Origin: Siphonodentalium dalli
Taxonomy: Eukaryota; Mollusca; Scaphopoda; Gadilida; Siphonodentaliidae
Length of the DNA: 64,000 nucleotides
NCBI GenBank assembly: GCA_032622095.1
Contig: CP136061.1
Location: 90,204,983 to 90,268,982, forward strand
Reading direction: 5' to 3'
Shown here piece after piece: positions 1 to 11,144 of the stretch (its first letter is position 1; each line of letters begins with the position of its first letter). Made by a program: the position numbers and the translations under genes. Below the pieces are notes generated by a model. The model did not search any database, had not been told where the DNA came from, and saw nothing but the letters and a program-made list of their open reading frames with translations.

Positions 1-1228
1 GCGCAAAAGGATTTAGTCATGCAAAGAGTAAAATCCAAGATGGCTGCTGGCGGCCATGTTTTTTGGCCGAACGACTCAAAAATCACTCGTTCCCATCTAC
101 ATGTCAGTGTTAACATCCATGACAAATTTCAGAAACTTCTGACCAACGCAACGACCTGTAGCCCGCGCCAAAGGATTTAGTCATGCAAAGAGTAAAATCC
201 AAGATGGCTGCTGGCAGCCATGTTTTTTGTCCGAACGACCCCAAAATTACTCGTTCCCATCTACATGTCATTATTAACATCCATGACAAATTTCATGATG
301 ATCAGATGAACAGTACGACCTGTAGCCCGCGCCAATGGATTGAATTTTGAAATCTAAGATGGCCGCCAGCGGCCATGTTTTTTGGCCGAATGACCCCAAA
401 ATGACTCATTCCCATCTACATGTCAATGTCAACATTCATGACAAATTTCATAAAGATTAGACCAAGGTACGACCTGTAGCCCGCGCCAAAGGATTTAGTC
501 ATGTAAAGAGTAAAATCCAAGATGGCTGCTGGTGGCCATGTTTATTGGCCGAACAACCCCAAAATGACTCGTTCCCATCTACATGTCAATATTAACATCC
601 ATGACAAATTTCATGATGATCAGACGAACAGTACGACCTGTAGCCCGCACCAATGGATTGAATTTTGAAATCTAAGATGGCCGCCAGCGGCCATGTTTTT
701 TGGCCGAATGACCCCACAATGATTCGTTCCCATCTACATGTCAACGTCAACATTCATGACAAATTTCATAAAGATTAGACCAAAGGTACAACCTGTAGCC
801 CGCGCCAAAGGATTTAGTCATGCAAAGAGTAAAATCCAAGATGGCTGCTGGCAGCCATGTTTTTTGGCCGAACAACCCCAAAATCACTCGTTCCCATCTA
901 CATGTCATTATTAACATCAATGACAAATTTCATGATGATCAGATGAACAGTACGACCTATAGGCCGCGCCAATGGATTGAATCTTGAAATCCAAGATGGC
1001 TGCTAGCGGCCATGTTTTTTGGCCGAATGACCCCAAAATGACTCGTTCCCATCTACATGTCAATGTCAACATTCATGACAAATTTAATGAAGATCAGACC
1101 AAAGGTACAACCTGTAGCCCGCGCCAAAGGAAACTGTTGACGGACACACGGACACACCCACACACGGACACACGGACGACGGACGCCAAACCATGGCAAT
1201 AGCTCAACTTACAAAAGTAAGTTGAGCT
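1..1228. repeat. Tandem-core element, right part: 155/164-bp repeats, ACGG tract, hairpin
   Basis: About seven repeat units occupy 1-1126. Their boundaries fall after the conserved CCTGTAGCCCGCGCCA at about 170, 334, 488, 652, 807, 971 and 1126. Lengths alternate 164 and 155 bp because two unit types alternate (AAAGGATTTAGTCATGCAAA versus AATGGATTGAATTTTGAAAT). An ACGG/ACAC-rich tract follows at about 1138-1185. Then comes a perfect 12-bp inverted repeat, AGCTCAACTTAC / GTAAGTTGAGCT, with an AAAA loop at 1201-1228. This layout resembles bivalve pearl and Helentron-associated elements. The left end lies outside the window. Confidence 0.75.
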
Positions 1229-1232
1229 AAAA

Positions 1233-1709
1233 AGGCATTATGCGTATCAAACATTCAAAAAAATATTTGTTGCGAAATATTTGTAATACTGGTCGTATTA
1301 GATGTTAAAAATCGACTATAATGAAGATGGTTATTCACGACATTTTAGAAACACCATGCAGCGCTGGCATTATTATATCTTTCAAAAAATATATATGTTC
1401 TTGAATGTTTCATATATATACATACAGTGGGTTTTTTTCTCAAATCGCTTGGATTAGCCGAACACCGCGAACATGACTTTAGAAAAAAGAACGGTACTTT
1501 TGCGTAACGGCATCAGTTTGCCCTATATGATGAAAGACGACATACGTCCTGTCACTGTATTATTTTTGTTATCTCAATCTTAGCGGGATTTTGACTCTGA
1601 TATATACATCAGTCGGTCGTCTGGGATTACATATGTTACACGGAGACCAGGAACTCAAAGAATGTCGCTGTTTGTTTTAAAATTGCTTTACCTGTAATTA
1701 AGAGTAAAC
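1233..1709. other. AT-rich non-coding stretch
   Basis: No gene is seen. A segment around 1384-1510 (ending in ACCGCGAACATGACTTTAGA) weakly resembles 15925-16012 inside the element 3' of WTAP, suggesting an old shared repeat. Confidence 0.3.
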
Positions 1710-2120
1710 ACCTGCCGCACGAATTAACCACCTCACTGCGGCTTTGTACGCATTACGCCATTAACCATGCACCTACTGCTGGCTGCAGCGCGAATTACCC
1801 ACCTCACGGCGGCTTTGTACGCATTACGCCATTAACCACCTCACAAAGGCCACCGAACGCATTAATTACCATTAATCACTTCACGGCGGCTTTGTACGCA
1901 TTACGCCATTAACCACCTCACAAAGGCCACCGAACGCATTAAACCATTAACCACCTCATGGTGGCTGCCGCACGAATTAATCACCTCACAGCGGCTGACG
2001 TAAGCATAAAGCCATTAACCACCTCTTGGCTTTGGCACGCATTATATAACCATATCCCGGCGACTAACTCACGCATTAACCACCTTCCAGTGGTTGCCAC
2101 ACGCATTAAGACCCTTCCAC
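1710..2120. repeat. Degenerate tandem array, about 83-bp unit
   Basis: Repeats are built from CATTAACCACCTCAC followed by a variable GGCGGCTTTGTACGCATTACG segment. Two neighbouring 83-bp units (about 1796-1878 and 1880-1962) are nearly identical and outer copies decay. A related stretch recurs near 2770-2850. The open frame through it is an artefact of the repeat. Confidence 0.6.
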
Positions 2121-2902
2121 GTGGCGTTTGTCGGTCGTATCGCGCGTCAACGGTGTTTTATGAGGTTACTCGTATATTTCTGTTGAACTGGTGGTTTTTT
2201 GGTTATTCTCGTATTTTTTTTTTAAATGACTGCAGGGTGAAACTATGCACAATCACAGTCCAAAACGACCTCGAACGAAAACTGTTTTATATGGAAAGGC
2301 CTTCATCCATCTCCCGGCGACTACACCATTAAAGGTACTCAATCCGATTAAGCACCCTAATTTACTATTTCTTTGGCTTCGGGGTAAAACATATTTGATT
2401 CGAGTCGAGGAACATGCGCGTCAAAGCTCAGTGATCATATATCGATTTTTGAAGTTTGTTATTTCAATTGTTTGTGGCTCAGAAACACGCCTTCAAATGG
2501 ATGGTCTCGGTCAAAATTGCGGATGAAGATGGATAGCTCTAAAAACAAGTGGTAATACGGCTAACTTTCGCGAATACTCAAGTGATAACACGGTCATATT
2601 TCATTGAAAGAAATGCTGATAAATAGCACATTTTAAGAAATTTGATACCATAGTTGACAGTGATTAGCATTATATTGTTGCAATTAATCGATTCTGTTAA
2701 CTAAAACGTATTTTGAAGAAATGTTGTTGCTGTATCTTGATGATATGGGGACCCTCCGATCAGATTGAGTAACTCACGGTTGCCAACGCATTCACCACAT
2801 TCCGGCCGCTAGCGGGAAGATAAACCACCTTCCGCATGGTAGCGCCTACACGTATAGAGCTTATATAGACAATACTTAAAACACTGCACTCTTCGGTTTT
2901 TT
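2121..2902. other. Unassigned non-coding stretch
   Basis: Short open frames exist but none has recognisable protein character. A few decayed copies of the neighbouring array motif are present near the end. Confidence 0.25.
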
Positions 2903-3910
2903 GATGATCAGACTAAAGGTACGACATGTAGCCCGTGCTAAAGAATTCAGTCATACAAAGAGTAAAATCCAAGATGGCTGCTGGCAACCATGTTTTTTGG
3001 ACGAATGACCCCAAAATTACTCGTTCCCATCTACATGTCATTATTAACATTCTTGAATTTTTTTTATGATGATCAGACTAAAAGTAGGACCTGTAGCCCG
3101 TGCTAAAGGATTTAGTCATACAAAGAGTAAAATCCAAGATGGCTGCTGGCGACCATGTTTTTTGGCCGAATGAGCCCTAAATGACTCGTTCCCATCTACA
3201 TGTCATTATTAACATTCATGACAAATTTTATGATGATCAGACTAAAGGTACAACCTGTAGCCCGTGCTAAAGGATTTAGTCATACAAAGAGTAAAATCCA
3301 AGATGGCTGCTGGCGACCATGTTTTTTGGCCGAATGACCCCAAAATTACTCGTTCCCATCTACATGTCAATATTAACATCCATGACAAATTTCACGATGA
3401 TCAGACAAACAGTACGACCTGTGGCCCGTGCTAATGGATTGAATTTTGAAATCCAAGATGGCCGCTGGCGGCCATTGTATTTTGTCCGAATGACCCCAAA
3501 ATGACTCGTTCCCATCTACATTCCAATTTCAACAGCCATGACAAATTTTATGATTATCGGACTAAAGGTACGACCTGTAGCCCGTGCTAAAGGGTTTAGT
3601 CATACAAAGAGTAAAATCAAAGATGCCTGCTGGCGGCCATGTTTTTTGACCGAACGACCCCAAAATGACTCGTTCCCATCTACATGTTATTATCAACTTT
3701 CATGACAAATTTTATGATGATCAGACTAAAGGTACGACCTGTAGCCCGTGCTAAAGGATTTAGTCATACAAAGAGTAAAATCCAAGATGGCTGCTGGCGG
3801 CCATGTTTTTGGGCCAAATGACCCCAAAATTACTCGTTCCCATCTACATGTCAATATTAACATCCATGACAAATTTCATGATGATCAGACTAAAGTTGAG
3901 CTAAAAATGA
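2903..3910. repeat. Second block of the 160-bp tandem-core repeat
   Basis: There are six to seven units of the same family as 1-1126. Almost all are the ATTTAGTCATACAAAGAG type, with a single GAATTTTGAAATCC-type unit near 3430. The block stops abruptly at CAGACTAAAG, fused directly to TTGAGCTAAAA. That is the distal half of the terminal hairpin, so the ACGG tract and the proximal hairpin arm are deleted. Confidence 0.7.
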
Positions 3911-4404
3911 TAACGCCCTGAGAGAACAACAACAGTATATGAAAGAACAAGAACAAGCAGTAGTACGTATCTTACAACAACAACAGAAATCTCCACCATC
4001 TTCGACGGAAAAGCCCAACCCAAAGAAAAAGCAAAAAAAAAGATAAACAGAAATTATAAAATGCTTCCTTTTTTTTTTTTTTTCACATTAAAGGCAAAAA
4101 CATGAGGGATTAAGGAAAGGGCCTCTCGGCAATACCGGGGCCAGCCACCCCAAACCACTCACTTATAACTATTGGGGACGGGGTCAATTTTTGTTCTGGG
4201 GACCTGTGATCCAGTTATACAAGTATGTATGTAACTGCCTTATTCACCGGGAAGGCTGTTCAGTAAATGTAAGCAGAGCAGACGAAAGACAGATGAACAG
4301 ATAATATCAGTGCAGGATTCTGATCTATTGACAGGGAAAAGTTTAGATAAGAAACGTGTTAATGAGTACCGGTATTTACATGGACGTGGCTATAAGATCT
4401 TCGT

Positions 4405-4437
<33 letters not shown>
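4405..4437. repeat. Long G mononucleotide run
   Basis: An uninterrupted run of about 31 G is followed by TGTCC. Similar C or G runs occur at 5022-5039, 13449-13466 and 56814-56834. Assembly length is unreliable in such tracts. Confidence 0.8.
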
Positions 4438-4699
4438 GTCCAAATTTGGAATTTGAGTTTGTATCCCAGTACCCACCGGTTCAGAATTTTCCAACTAGTA
4501 TCTCAAGCTTTATAACTGTTAGAAATTGGACTCATGGCCATTGAAGTCCAAAAACAAAATGACTTAAGATAATACTATATTTTTGGCTTAAAAAGTTTAA
4601 ATTTCACAGGTTGGAAACAGAATTATCAACTTATTTTTGGTCTGAAATTCCCAACTGATGTCGTGTCAGGCATGAACTTTCTGTGGTTTGTGGTTTAAT

Positions 4700-5350
4700 A
4701 TAATCAAGCCTGAATATAGTGTCTGACATTCGTAGAATATCAACAGAGGGTGAATTTAGTAATGCTATCCCACTCGGCATCCTAGCATCACCAAATTCAC
4801 CCTCTGTGGACCTCATCTCTGCTTAGTCCTCAACTTCTATGGGAGACCTAGGATCAGATTGAAGTTCCCCAATTGAAGTTGTGATGTTCACCCATAATTA
4901 TAGTCACCTCGATTATGCAATTTATCTTCTAGAAACTGAACAGTAATGAAAAAGTAACTAAAACTATGTTAATTTAAGACTATAGATACTTCCCAAAAGA
5001 TGAGGCTTAAGCAGAATGAGGTCCCCCCCCCCCCCCCCCGAGGGTGAATTTGGTGATGCTAGCCCAATGTGCAAGACAGCGTCACTAATTTCACCCTCTG
5101 CAAATGTCAGACACACTACAGTAATGCTCTAATTAATGGACTCCTTAAACACAGCAGAATTATGGGTAACTTTTCAGGATTTAGTTGGAAATATGGCTTG
5201 TGCCATTCATCGGAAAGCTCTTCCCGAGAACTTTCCGATGAATGGCAACAAGCCATATTTCCGACTAAATCCTAAAAAGTTACCCATAATTCTGCTGTGT
5301 TTAAGGAGTCGATTAATTAGAGCATTACTGTATATCTAGACTTGAATATA
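4700..5350. mobile_element. Paired-hairpin MITE (family B), interrupted by a TA-flanked MITE
   Basis: Family B has ends like AAGCCTGAATTTAGTGTGTC followed by a palindrome built on GAGGTCCCCAGAGGGTGAAT. Two such hairpins lie in mirror order around a spacer. Here the hairpins are at 4739-4828 and 5020-5105. The right end is split at TA by the palindrome at 5119-5330, after which the family B end resumes. The superfamily is unknown. Confidence 0.6.
5119..5330. mobile_element. TA-flanked palindromic MITE (family C), Tc1/mariner-like
   Basis: This is a near-complete foldback that starts CAGTAATGC and ends GCATTACTG, flanked by TA on both sides. TA target sites and CAGT termini fit the Tc1/mariner group. 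The arms read through CAGCAGAATTATGGGTAA and a central CGGAAAGCTCT hairpin. Four more copies lie in the window, at 9118, 10299, 12865 and 32669. Confidence 0.75.
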
Positions 5351-6059
5351 ACATCTTAAATCATGTTTATACCTTATTCTTATTGTGGCTAATTTAAGAC
5401 ATACAATTTCAACATTAGATCATTTATTTCAACATCATAAAAATCATACAATATTTCTTTAATACACTAATGGTCCAGTTAAGTAATTTATCAGGAAAAA
5501 AATATTCAAAATTCGTTTTTTTCTTTCTTAACTGGAAATGCAGCAACTCAAAACAGTGTTCTTCACATTGTATAAACTCAAGAGTCGTGTGAATGAAATG
5601 AGACTGAACTTAAATGAAGCTCTCGGCAAATACAAGATTGATAACTGAACAACTGGATGAATCGGCTGTGCTGAGCATGAGCAGTCTGATTAAAATACCA
5701 TCTATTGAACAAGCTACAAGTCTCTGTATAAAGTCTACATTTCATAACTCTTCCATATTACTGCGCTATAAATAGCAATCCCTGCAGTATCCTGCACATT
5801 TCGCATTAAGAATAGTTTTATGATTGACATATCTCCATTTGGTTTCTTTTTCGCAAACAACAAATTCGGTGCTAACTGTTGAAATTCTTGCAAATACTTA
5901 ATTCTATTTTCCTTGCTATGTATTATTGGTCAATTCTGGACTCGATTATGCGCTTTTTTAGTGTTTAATTATTTGTCATAATATCTAAATTAATAAACAC
6001 TGTGTGAAATTATCTATGTGACAGCACATTGATTACGCTAATTTAAGCAACATGGCCAT
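5351..6059. other. AT-rich non-coding stretch
   Basis: I see no gene, tandem repeat or clear inverted repeat here. Confidence 0.3.
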
Positions 6060-6172
6060 GTTTACTGGAATTGTGTTCTCTGTATAGTGTTTACTGGAAT
6101 CGCGTTCTCTGTATAGTGTTACTGGAATCGCGTTCTCTGTATAGTGTTACTGGAATCGCGTTCTCTGTATAG
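6060..6172. repeat. 28-29-bp minisatellite, four copies
   Basis: The unit TTACTGGAATCGCGTTCTCT plus GTATAGTG is repeated four times, the later three almost identical. Confidence 0.8.
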
Positions 6173-6302
6173 TAATTCCGACAATTGCCTGATTGGCTTC
6201 ATTGCTTTACCGTGGAATGTTCTGATTGGCTGACACTCACATCATGCTTCTTGGAAGTAATGGGATTCCCTGCTATTTATTTCAGACTCTAGAACACGTA
6301 GC

Positions 6303-6571
6303 TTAACCCTTTCATGATGGGAGATGAGCTGGCGCAGCATTAAAGACCACGTGCCAGTGCATTCTCTTATATATGCAAGTCGACCATAGGTCACCTCGCA
6401 AATATAAGAGAATGCGCTGGCTTACAATTGTAGATCAAGGTAAATATTGTTAGGCCAATGTGTTCTCTTATATATGCGAGGCGACCTATGGTCGACTCGC
6501 ATATATAAGAAAATGCATTGGCACAGGATTTTCGTAAAAAATTCAGGACGATCCAGTCATGAAAGGGTTAT
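6303..6571. mobile_element. piggyBac-like MITE, family A
   Basis: The left flank is TTAA and the ends are CCCTTTCATG / CATGAAAGGG, with TTAT at the right. Each half holds a palindrome centred on TTCTCTTATATATGCGAG: GTCGACCATAGGTCACC on the left and GGCGACCTATGGTCGAC on the right, in opposite orientation. TTAA sites with CCC ends are typical of piggyBac derivatives. It has no coding capacity. Confidence 0.75.
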
Positions 6572-6654
6572 CAATAGTCTGTCTGTTTCAGTATCTTGTT
6601 CAATAATCTGTATTTGAATCAGACTGTGCTAAGCATAGAGCTCTTAACAGTTCC

Positions 6655-7065
6655 TCTCAAGCCTGAGTTTAGTGTGTGTGTCAATTGCAGAATGAGGTCC
6701 CCAGAGGGAGAATTTAGTGCTGTCATCGCGCATAGCAGGCTAGCATCACTAAATTCACCATCTGGGGACCTCATTCTGCTTAGGCCTCATCTTCTCTGCA
6801 GTCTCTTTATTATCATATTTCTATAGAAACTTCTTCACACAGATTATATTTCTTTTTTAGTTTCTCTAGATCCTCAAATTGGCAGACAACACATTACATC
6901 ACAATATTCACCAATTGGGAACTTCAATCTGAGTCTATGTCTCCCATAGCAGATGAGGCCATGCAGAATGAGGTCCAGCTATGTGGGAGAGCATCACTAA
7001 ATTCACCCTCTGGGGACCTCACTCTGCAAATGACAGGCACACTAAACTCAGGCTTGGTTCCTCTC
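6655..7065. mobile_element. Paired-hairpin MITE, family B, complete copy
   Basis: The ends CCTCTCAAGCCTGAGTTTAG and its inverse bracket two hairpins (6690-6780 and 6966-7045) built on GAGGGTGAATTTAGTGATGC. The spacer has CTTAGGCCTCATCTTCT and an inner CACCAATTGGGAACTTC. Short open frames on both strands are hairpin artefacts. Confidence 0.65.
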
Positions 7066-7460
7066 AATATTACACAAACAGAGACGTCACAATGAATGGA
7101 TTGGAGACACAACGGCTTTCATAGCGACCTGCAAGCAATAACAAAACTATTATCTTCATCCGATACGAGACACAAACTACAAATTCTGGCTTAAAGTATA
7201 TGAAACGAAAGACAAATCTGAAATGCTCATTATTAGTAACACTACACAGTTATCTACTAAGAGGTTTTAGTTAGAAGAGAAAATGAATCTTTATTACATT
7301 CCTGTGCGTGATTTACCTTGATTTCTCGAGTGATTATATAGAACGATAATGTCATTAGTGAATTATGTCACTTTAACTAGCGCATTATGTATCCATACGC
7401 GCTATAAAAATTTATGCGTCATGGGTATAATGGTGGTAGTATTCGGAGTTCTAGTAAATC

Positions 7461-7597
7461 AGATCACCTGATTGAACTGGTGACGTGAAATAATTCATTT
7501 GAGGCAGGGACTATTTTGTAAAACGCACTCGTGTTTTTACAACGTCCCTACCTCTCATGAATTATTTCATGTCACCAGTTCAATCAAGTGATTACTC
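7461..7597. mobile_element. Foldback element, about 60-bp arms
   Basis: TCACCTGATTGAACTGGTGA is inverted at the other end, with GAATTATTTCATGTCACC, around a centre rich in TTTTAC/GTAAAA. No target duplication is assigned. Confidence 0.55.
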
Positions 7598-7699
7598 TCT
7601 ATATAATCACTCTGCACTTAAAAAATAAAATAAAACAACAATCGTAACTGATGGACATAATTCAGCATCAGACGCAGAAATCGTGAATGACACGCTGCT

Positions 7700-8215
7700 C
7701 GCACATCTGCATCAATCTCTACCAGAGTGCACCAGTCACACTTCCTTTCTGACTTTGTCACTAGTCTGTGGTTTTCTATATTATCGTGGGGTTTTCCAGC
7801 CAAAATGGCGAAACAATCTGCCCAAAGTCAAATTTATTATGCGCTTTGAGAACAATTACCACACTGAAATCTTAATGACAGAATGGAGAATCAGAGCAGT
7901 AGTTTTGTTGACGATTTTCGCAAGCTACTCGTCAAAATTGCTGCAAATTAGAACTTTTGGGTTTGACTTGCCATTAGAACCAAATCACACCATTTTGCAA
8001 TGTAGTACTTTGGTTCTAGTGAGACTGTCCAAACTTAATGTACGAAATTACAAAAAAATTGTTCTGAGCTTAATAAAGGCAAAATGTTGCTCTGTTCGCT
8101 TAGTATATATCTTAATATTGCGGATGTCCACCAAATGTGGGTAAAATGTCGCTGGTAGCAGTGGTCTTACAGAGTCATCAAGGGCGGCAAACCCTGCAGT
8201 GCATGGAGTTTTCAT
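7700..8215. repeat. Copy 1 of a three-copy unknown repeat (GGGGTTTTCC...AAAATGGCG)
   Basis: It is homologous to 60440-61030 and 61500-61835. It keeps a frame with TEWRIRAVVLLTIF and SSKL.QIRT, which is also conserved in the other copies. I cannot assign a family. On the minus strand the edge resembles the V-T-G-A-L-W frame seen at 60476. It may be a retroposed or transposed gene 5' region. Confidence 0.5.
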
Positions 8216-8249
8216 CTGCATGGGCCCTTATTTATTATCAGCAAGCCGG

Positions 8250-8330
8250 GAAATGGTGTGTCTGACATTTGCAGAATGAGGTCCCCCCGAGGGTAAAATT
8301 AGTGACATTATCTAAATCCAGGCTTGATCA
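8250..8330. mobile_element. Family B MITE remnant
   Basis: One hairpin arm, TTTGCAGAATGAGGTCCCC, is followed by a decayed GAGGGTAAAATTAGTGAC, ending in CCAGGCTTGATCATCG. Confidence 0.5.
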
Positions 8331-8445
8331 TCGTAATCTCACATTACACAATAAATGAAACAAGATTCACTCCAAAATATAGGAATTCATTGAAAAACAA
8401 ATTCTTTATCTGAAGATATACAATGAAATTTCATCATCTATTGTT

Positions 8446-9013
8446 CACCGTTTCTATACCAAAGCATCATTGATGAGTAGTTATCCCATAGGAAATGTTA
8501 AGATAATAAGTTTAACCCTTTCTATACCAAAGCATCATTGATGAGTTGTTATCCCATAGGAAATGTTAAGATAATAAGTTTAACCCTTTCTATACCAAAG
8601 CATCATTGACGAGTTGTTATCCCATAGGAAATGTTAAGATAATAAGTTTAACCATTTCTATACTAAAGCATCATTGATGAGTTGTCATCCCATAGGAAAT
8701 GTTCAGATAATAAGTTTAACCCTTTATTAAGATAATAAGTTAACCCTTTCTATACTAAAGCATCATTGATGACTAGTTATCCTACAGGAAATGTTCAGAT
8801 AATAAGTTCAACAAATCATAGGTCAACAAACCATAGGTCGTTTGTTGAACTTATTATCTAAACATTCCCCTCAATAAATAGGGCTCCTTCTCCACTTTTA
8901 TTTTTCTGTCATCTGCTTTTATCACCTTAACAGCCGTCCAAATCAATAATAGACCATTCCGATGAACACTTTTTAATGGACTGGGAGAATCCATTTGGTA
9001 TAGAAAGGGTTAA
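8446..9013. mobile_element. Family D TTAA MITE with amplified left end
   Basis: The right end is TTTGGTATAGAAAGGG plus TTAA at 9010-9013. The left end AACCCTTTCTATACCAAAGC is present in four to five tandem copies with an exact 68-bp period (8514, 8582, 8650, then a shortened copy). Near 8800-8860 is a hairpin based on TTTGTTGAACTTATTATCT. Confidence 0.65.
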
Positions 9014-9117
9014 AAATATCAATCATTGGAAAATGAATCATTTGATTAATTGTGACCCGAGTAAAAAAAAAATATAGAAATGTGTACAAAACTACAAAAG
9101 TCTCCTTGATCACATGA

Positions 9118-9337
9118 AGTAATGCCCCAAGCATATGACCATTTAACCACAGCAGAATTAAGGGAAATTTTTCAGGATTTAGTCGTAAACACATGTACGG
9201 CTTTTGTTGCCATTCATCGGAAAGCTCGCACTGAAATCTTTCCGGTGAATGGCAACAAGCCTTATTGCCGACTAAAGCCTGAAAAATTACCCACAATTCT
9301 GCTATGTTTAAGGAGTCCATTATTTAGGGAATTACTG
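9118..9337. mobile_element. Family C TA-flanked palindromic MITE
   Basis: This is a more diverged copy of the 212-bp foldback. The right end ATTACTG is followed by TA; the left end is decayed (AGTAATGCCC). The short open frames on both strands here come from the palindrome. Confidence 0.65.
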
Positions 9338-9460
9338 TAACTAGCCTCCAACTAGTTTTTTTCTGAAATAAAACCTGAAAGTTCAGTATACTGATACTTT
9401 GATACAGGCAAATTCAAGATGATCTGATTATCTCTGGTGAAATAAGTTCAATTACAAATA

Positions 9461-9893
9461 TTAAAAGCACACTTAATTTTCGAATCACCAGAGCACATTA
9501 GATGCAACATATTCCATATTATATACCATTTGAAAGAAGAAGCTCCAAAAACATTTGAATAGCTTATCCAGTTGAATAAACTGTGAACATGTTTTTTTTG
9601 TCAAGGTATTGGCGTCTGTTCTGAGCTTAATACTGCCAGTTTATTATTCTAAGGGGAATAACTCTCTCTTAGTTGTCAATTATGATGCATTCTGGGGGAA
9701 ATAATGGGAGAAGTCTTGGGGTGAATCTGAGAATTTCACTTGGTGGACACTCCTAGACCACAGCTGTTCCGTATGCTGGTGGAATCTTGTGAAATATACA
9801 TGTTTTTGGTTCCTCTTTCAAATGGTATATAATATGGAATATGTTGTGCATAATGTGATCTGGGGATTCCAAAATTAAGTTGGCCTTTAACAA
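9461..9893. mobile_element. Inverted-repeat element (family H), about 100-bp arms
   Basis: AAGCACACTTAATTTTCGAA at the left matches the inverse of CCAAAATTAAGTTGGCC at the right. The inner arms share ATTCCATATTATATACCATT and its inverse. A diverged relative with ends AAAGGCCC is at 51947-52430. Confidence 0.6.
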
Positions 9894-10050
9894 TTATCTG
9901 GATTAGATTTATAATACATGATTGACAATAGAATAAAAATCTTATTATTAGCACTGAGAAGCAATGTTTAACTCTTTCTTTACTAAATACTCATTGACAA
10001 ATATTTCCCACCGGAAATTTCAGATAATCAGTTCAACAAATGATATTTGT

Positions 10051-10294
10051 TTAACCCTTTCATGAAGGGAGCTGCGCCGGTGCAGCATTAAAGATCCTGT
10101 TCCAGTGCATTCTCTACGGGAGACTCGCATATATAAGCATATGCATTGGCTTACAATGTCAAGGTAAATATTGTTAGGCCAATGTATTCTCTTATATATG
10201 CGAGGCTCCCTATGGGAGACTAGCATATAAAAGAGAATGCATTGGCACAGGCTTTATGCAAAATTTCAGGAAGCTCCAGTCAAGGAAGGCTTAA
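10051..10294. mobile_element. piggyBac-like MITE, family A (nested)
   Basis: TTAA flanks both sides (10051-10054 and 10291-10294). The ends are CCCTTTCATGAAGGG and CAAGGAAGGC. Both internal palindromes are present, with the CTCCCTATGGGAG type of centre. Confidence 0.75.
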
Positions 10295-10298
10295 CTTA

Positions 10299-10516
10299 CA
10301 GTAATGCCCGAAGTAATTGACCACTTAACGACAGCAGAATTATGGGTAATTTTTCAGGATTTAGTTGGAAATATGGCTTGTTGCCATTCATCGGAAAGCT
10401 CTCAGGGAGAGCTTTCCGATGAATGGCAACAAGCCATATTTCCGACTAAATCCTAAAAAATTACCCATAATTCTGCTGTCGTTAAGTGGTCAATATATTT
10501 ACTTTTGGCATTACTG
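10299..10516. mobile_element. Family C TA-flanked palindromic MITE (nested)
   Basis: A perfect TA|CAGTAATGCC ... GGCATTACTG|TA frame surrounds a near-perfect foldback with a CTCAGGGAGAGC centre. It is inserted four bases after the end of the family A MITE. Confidence 0.8.
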
Positions 10517-10687
10517 TATTATCTGAACATTTCCCTCCAATAAATAGGACTCCTTCTACACTTGTATTATGTCGTCCACTCTGAACATCCCTCTAGATGA
10601 TTAATATACCATTCCACTGTATAGTTTTATAAATGAATGAGAGAATCAATTTAGTCTAGAAAGGGATAACATGCCCACTGTCTATTC

Positions 10688-11142
10688 CCAAGCCTGCTTA
10701 TAGTGTCTGTCATTTGTTCAGAAAGTTCCCAGAGGGTGAATTTAGTGACGCTATCCCCCCATAGCAGTCTAGCATCACCAAATTCACCCTCTGGAGACCT
10801 CATTCTGCTTAGGCCTCATCTTCTCTTAAACGTTTCTTTATTATCAAATTTCTATAGAAACTTCTTCACATAGATTCTATTTATTGTTTAGTTTAGTTCC
10901 TCTATATCCCCAAATTGGCAGACGACACATTGCATAATCGAGGTTCCCAAAAGGGGTGTACATCATAATATTCACCATTTGGGAACTTCAATCTGAGTCT
11001 ATGTCTCCCAAAGCAGATGAGGCCATGCAGAATGAGGTCCCCTGAGGGTGAATTTAGTGATGCTAGCCCGCTGTGCAGGATAGCATCACTAAATTCACCC
11101 TCTGGGGACCTCATTCTGCAAATGACATGCACACTCAGGCTT
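10688..11142. mobile_element. Family B paired-hairpin MITE, complete
   Basis: AAGCCTGCTTATAGTGTCTG at the left and CACTCAGGCTTGG at the right bracket two hairpins (10725-10812 and 11028-11120) with GAGGGTGAATTTAGTGA arms. Confidence 0.65.
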
Positions 11143-11144
11143 GG

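Larger units (their letters stand above)
9968..10669. mobile_element. Family D MITE, host of two later insertions
   Basis: The left end TTAACTCTTTCTTTACTAAA is at 9968, and the right end TTTAGTCTAGAAAGGG plus ATAA is at 10669. The body is split first by a TTAA-flanked family A MITE (10051-10294) and then by a TA-flanked family C palindrome (10299-10516). The host sequence resumes at TATTATCTGAACATTTCCCT. Confidence 0.65.

Noticed and set aside
6363-6505. Hairpins of the TTCTCTTATATATGCGAG palindrome considered as a CRISPR-like or tRNA-like array
   Set aside because: There are no regularly spaced unique spacers and no cloverleaf. The hairpins sit inside TTAA-flanked elements.
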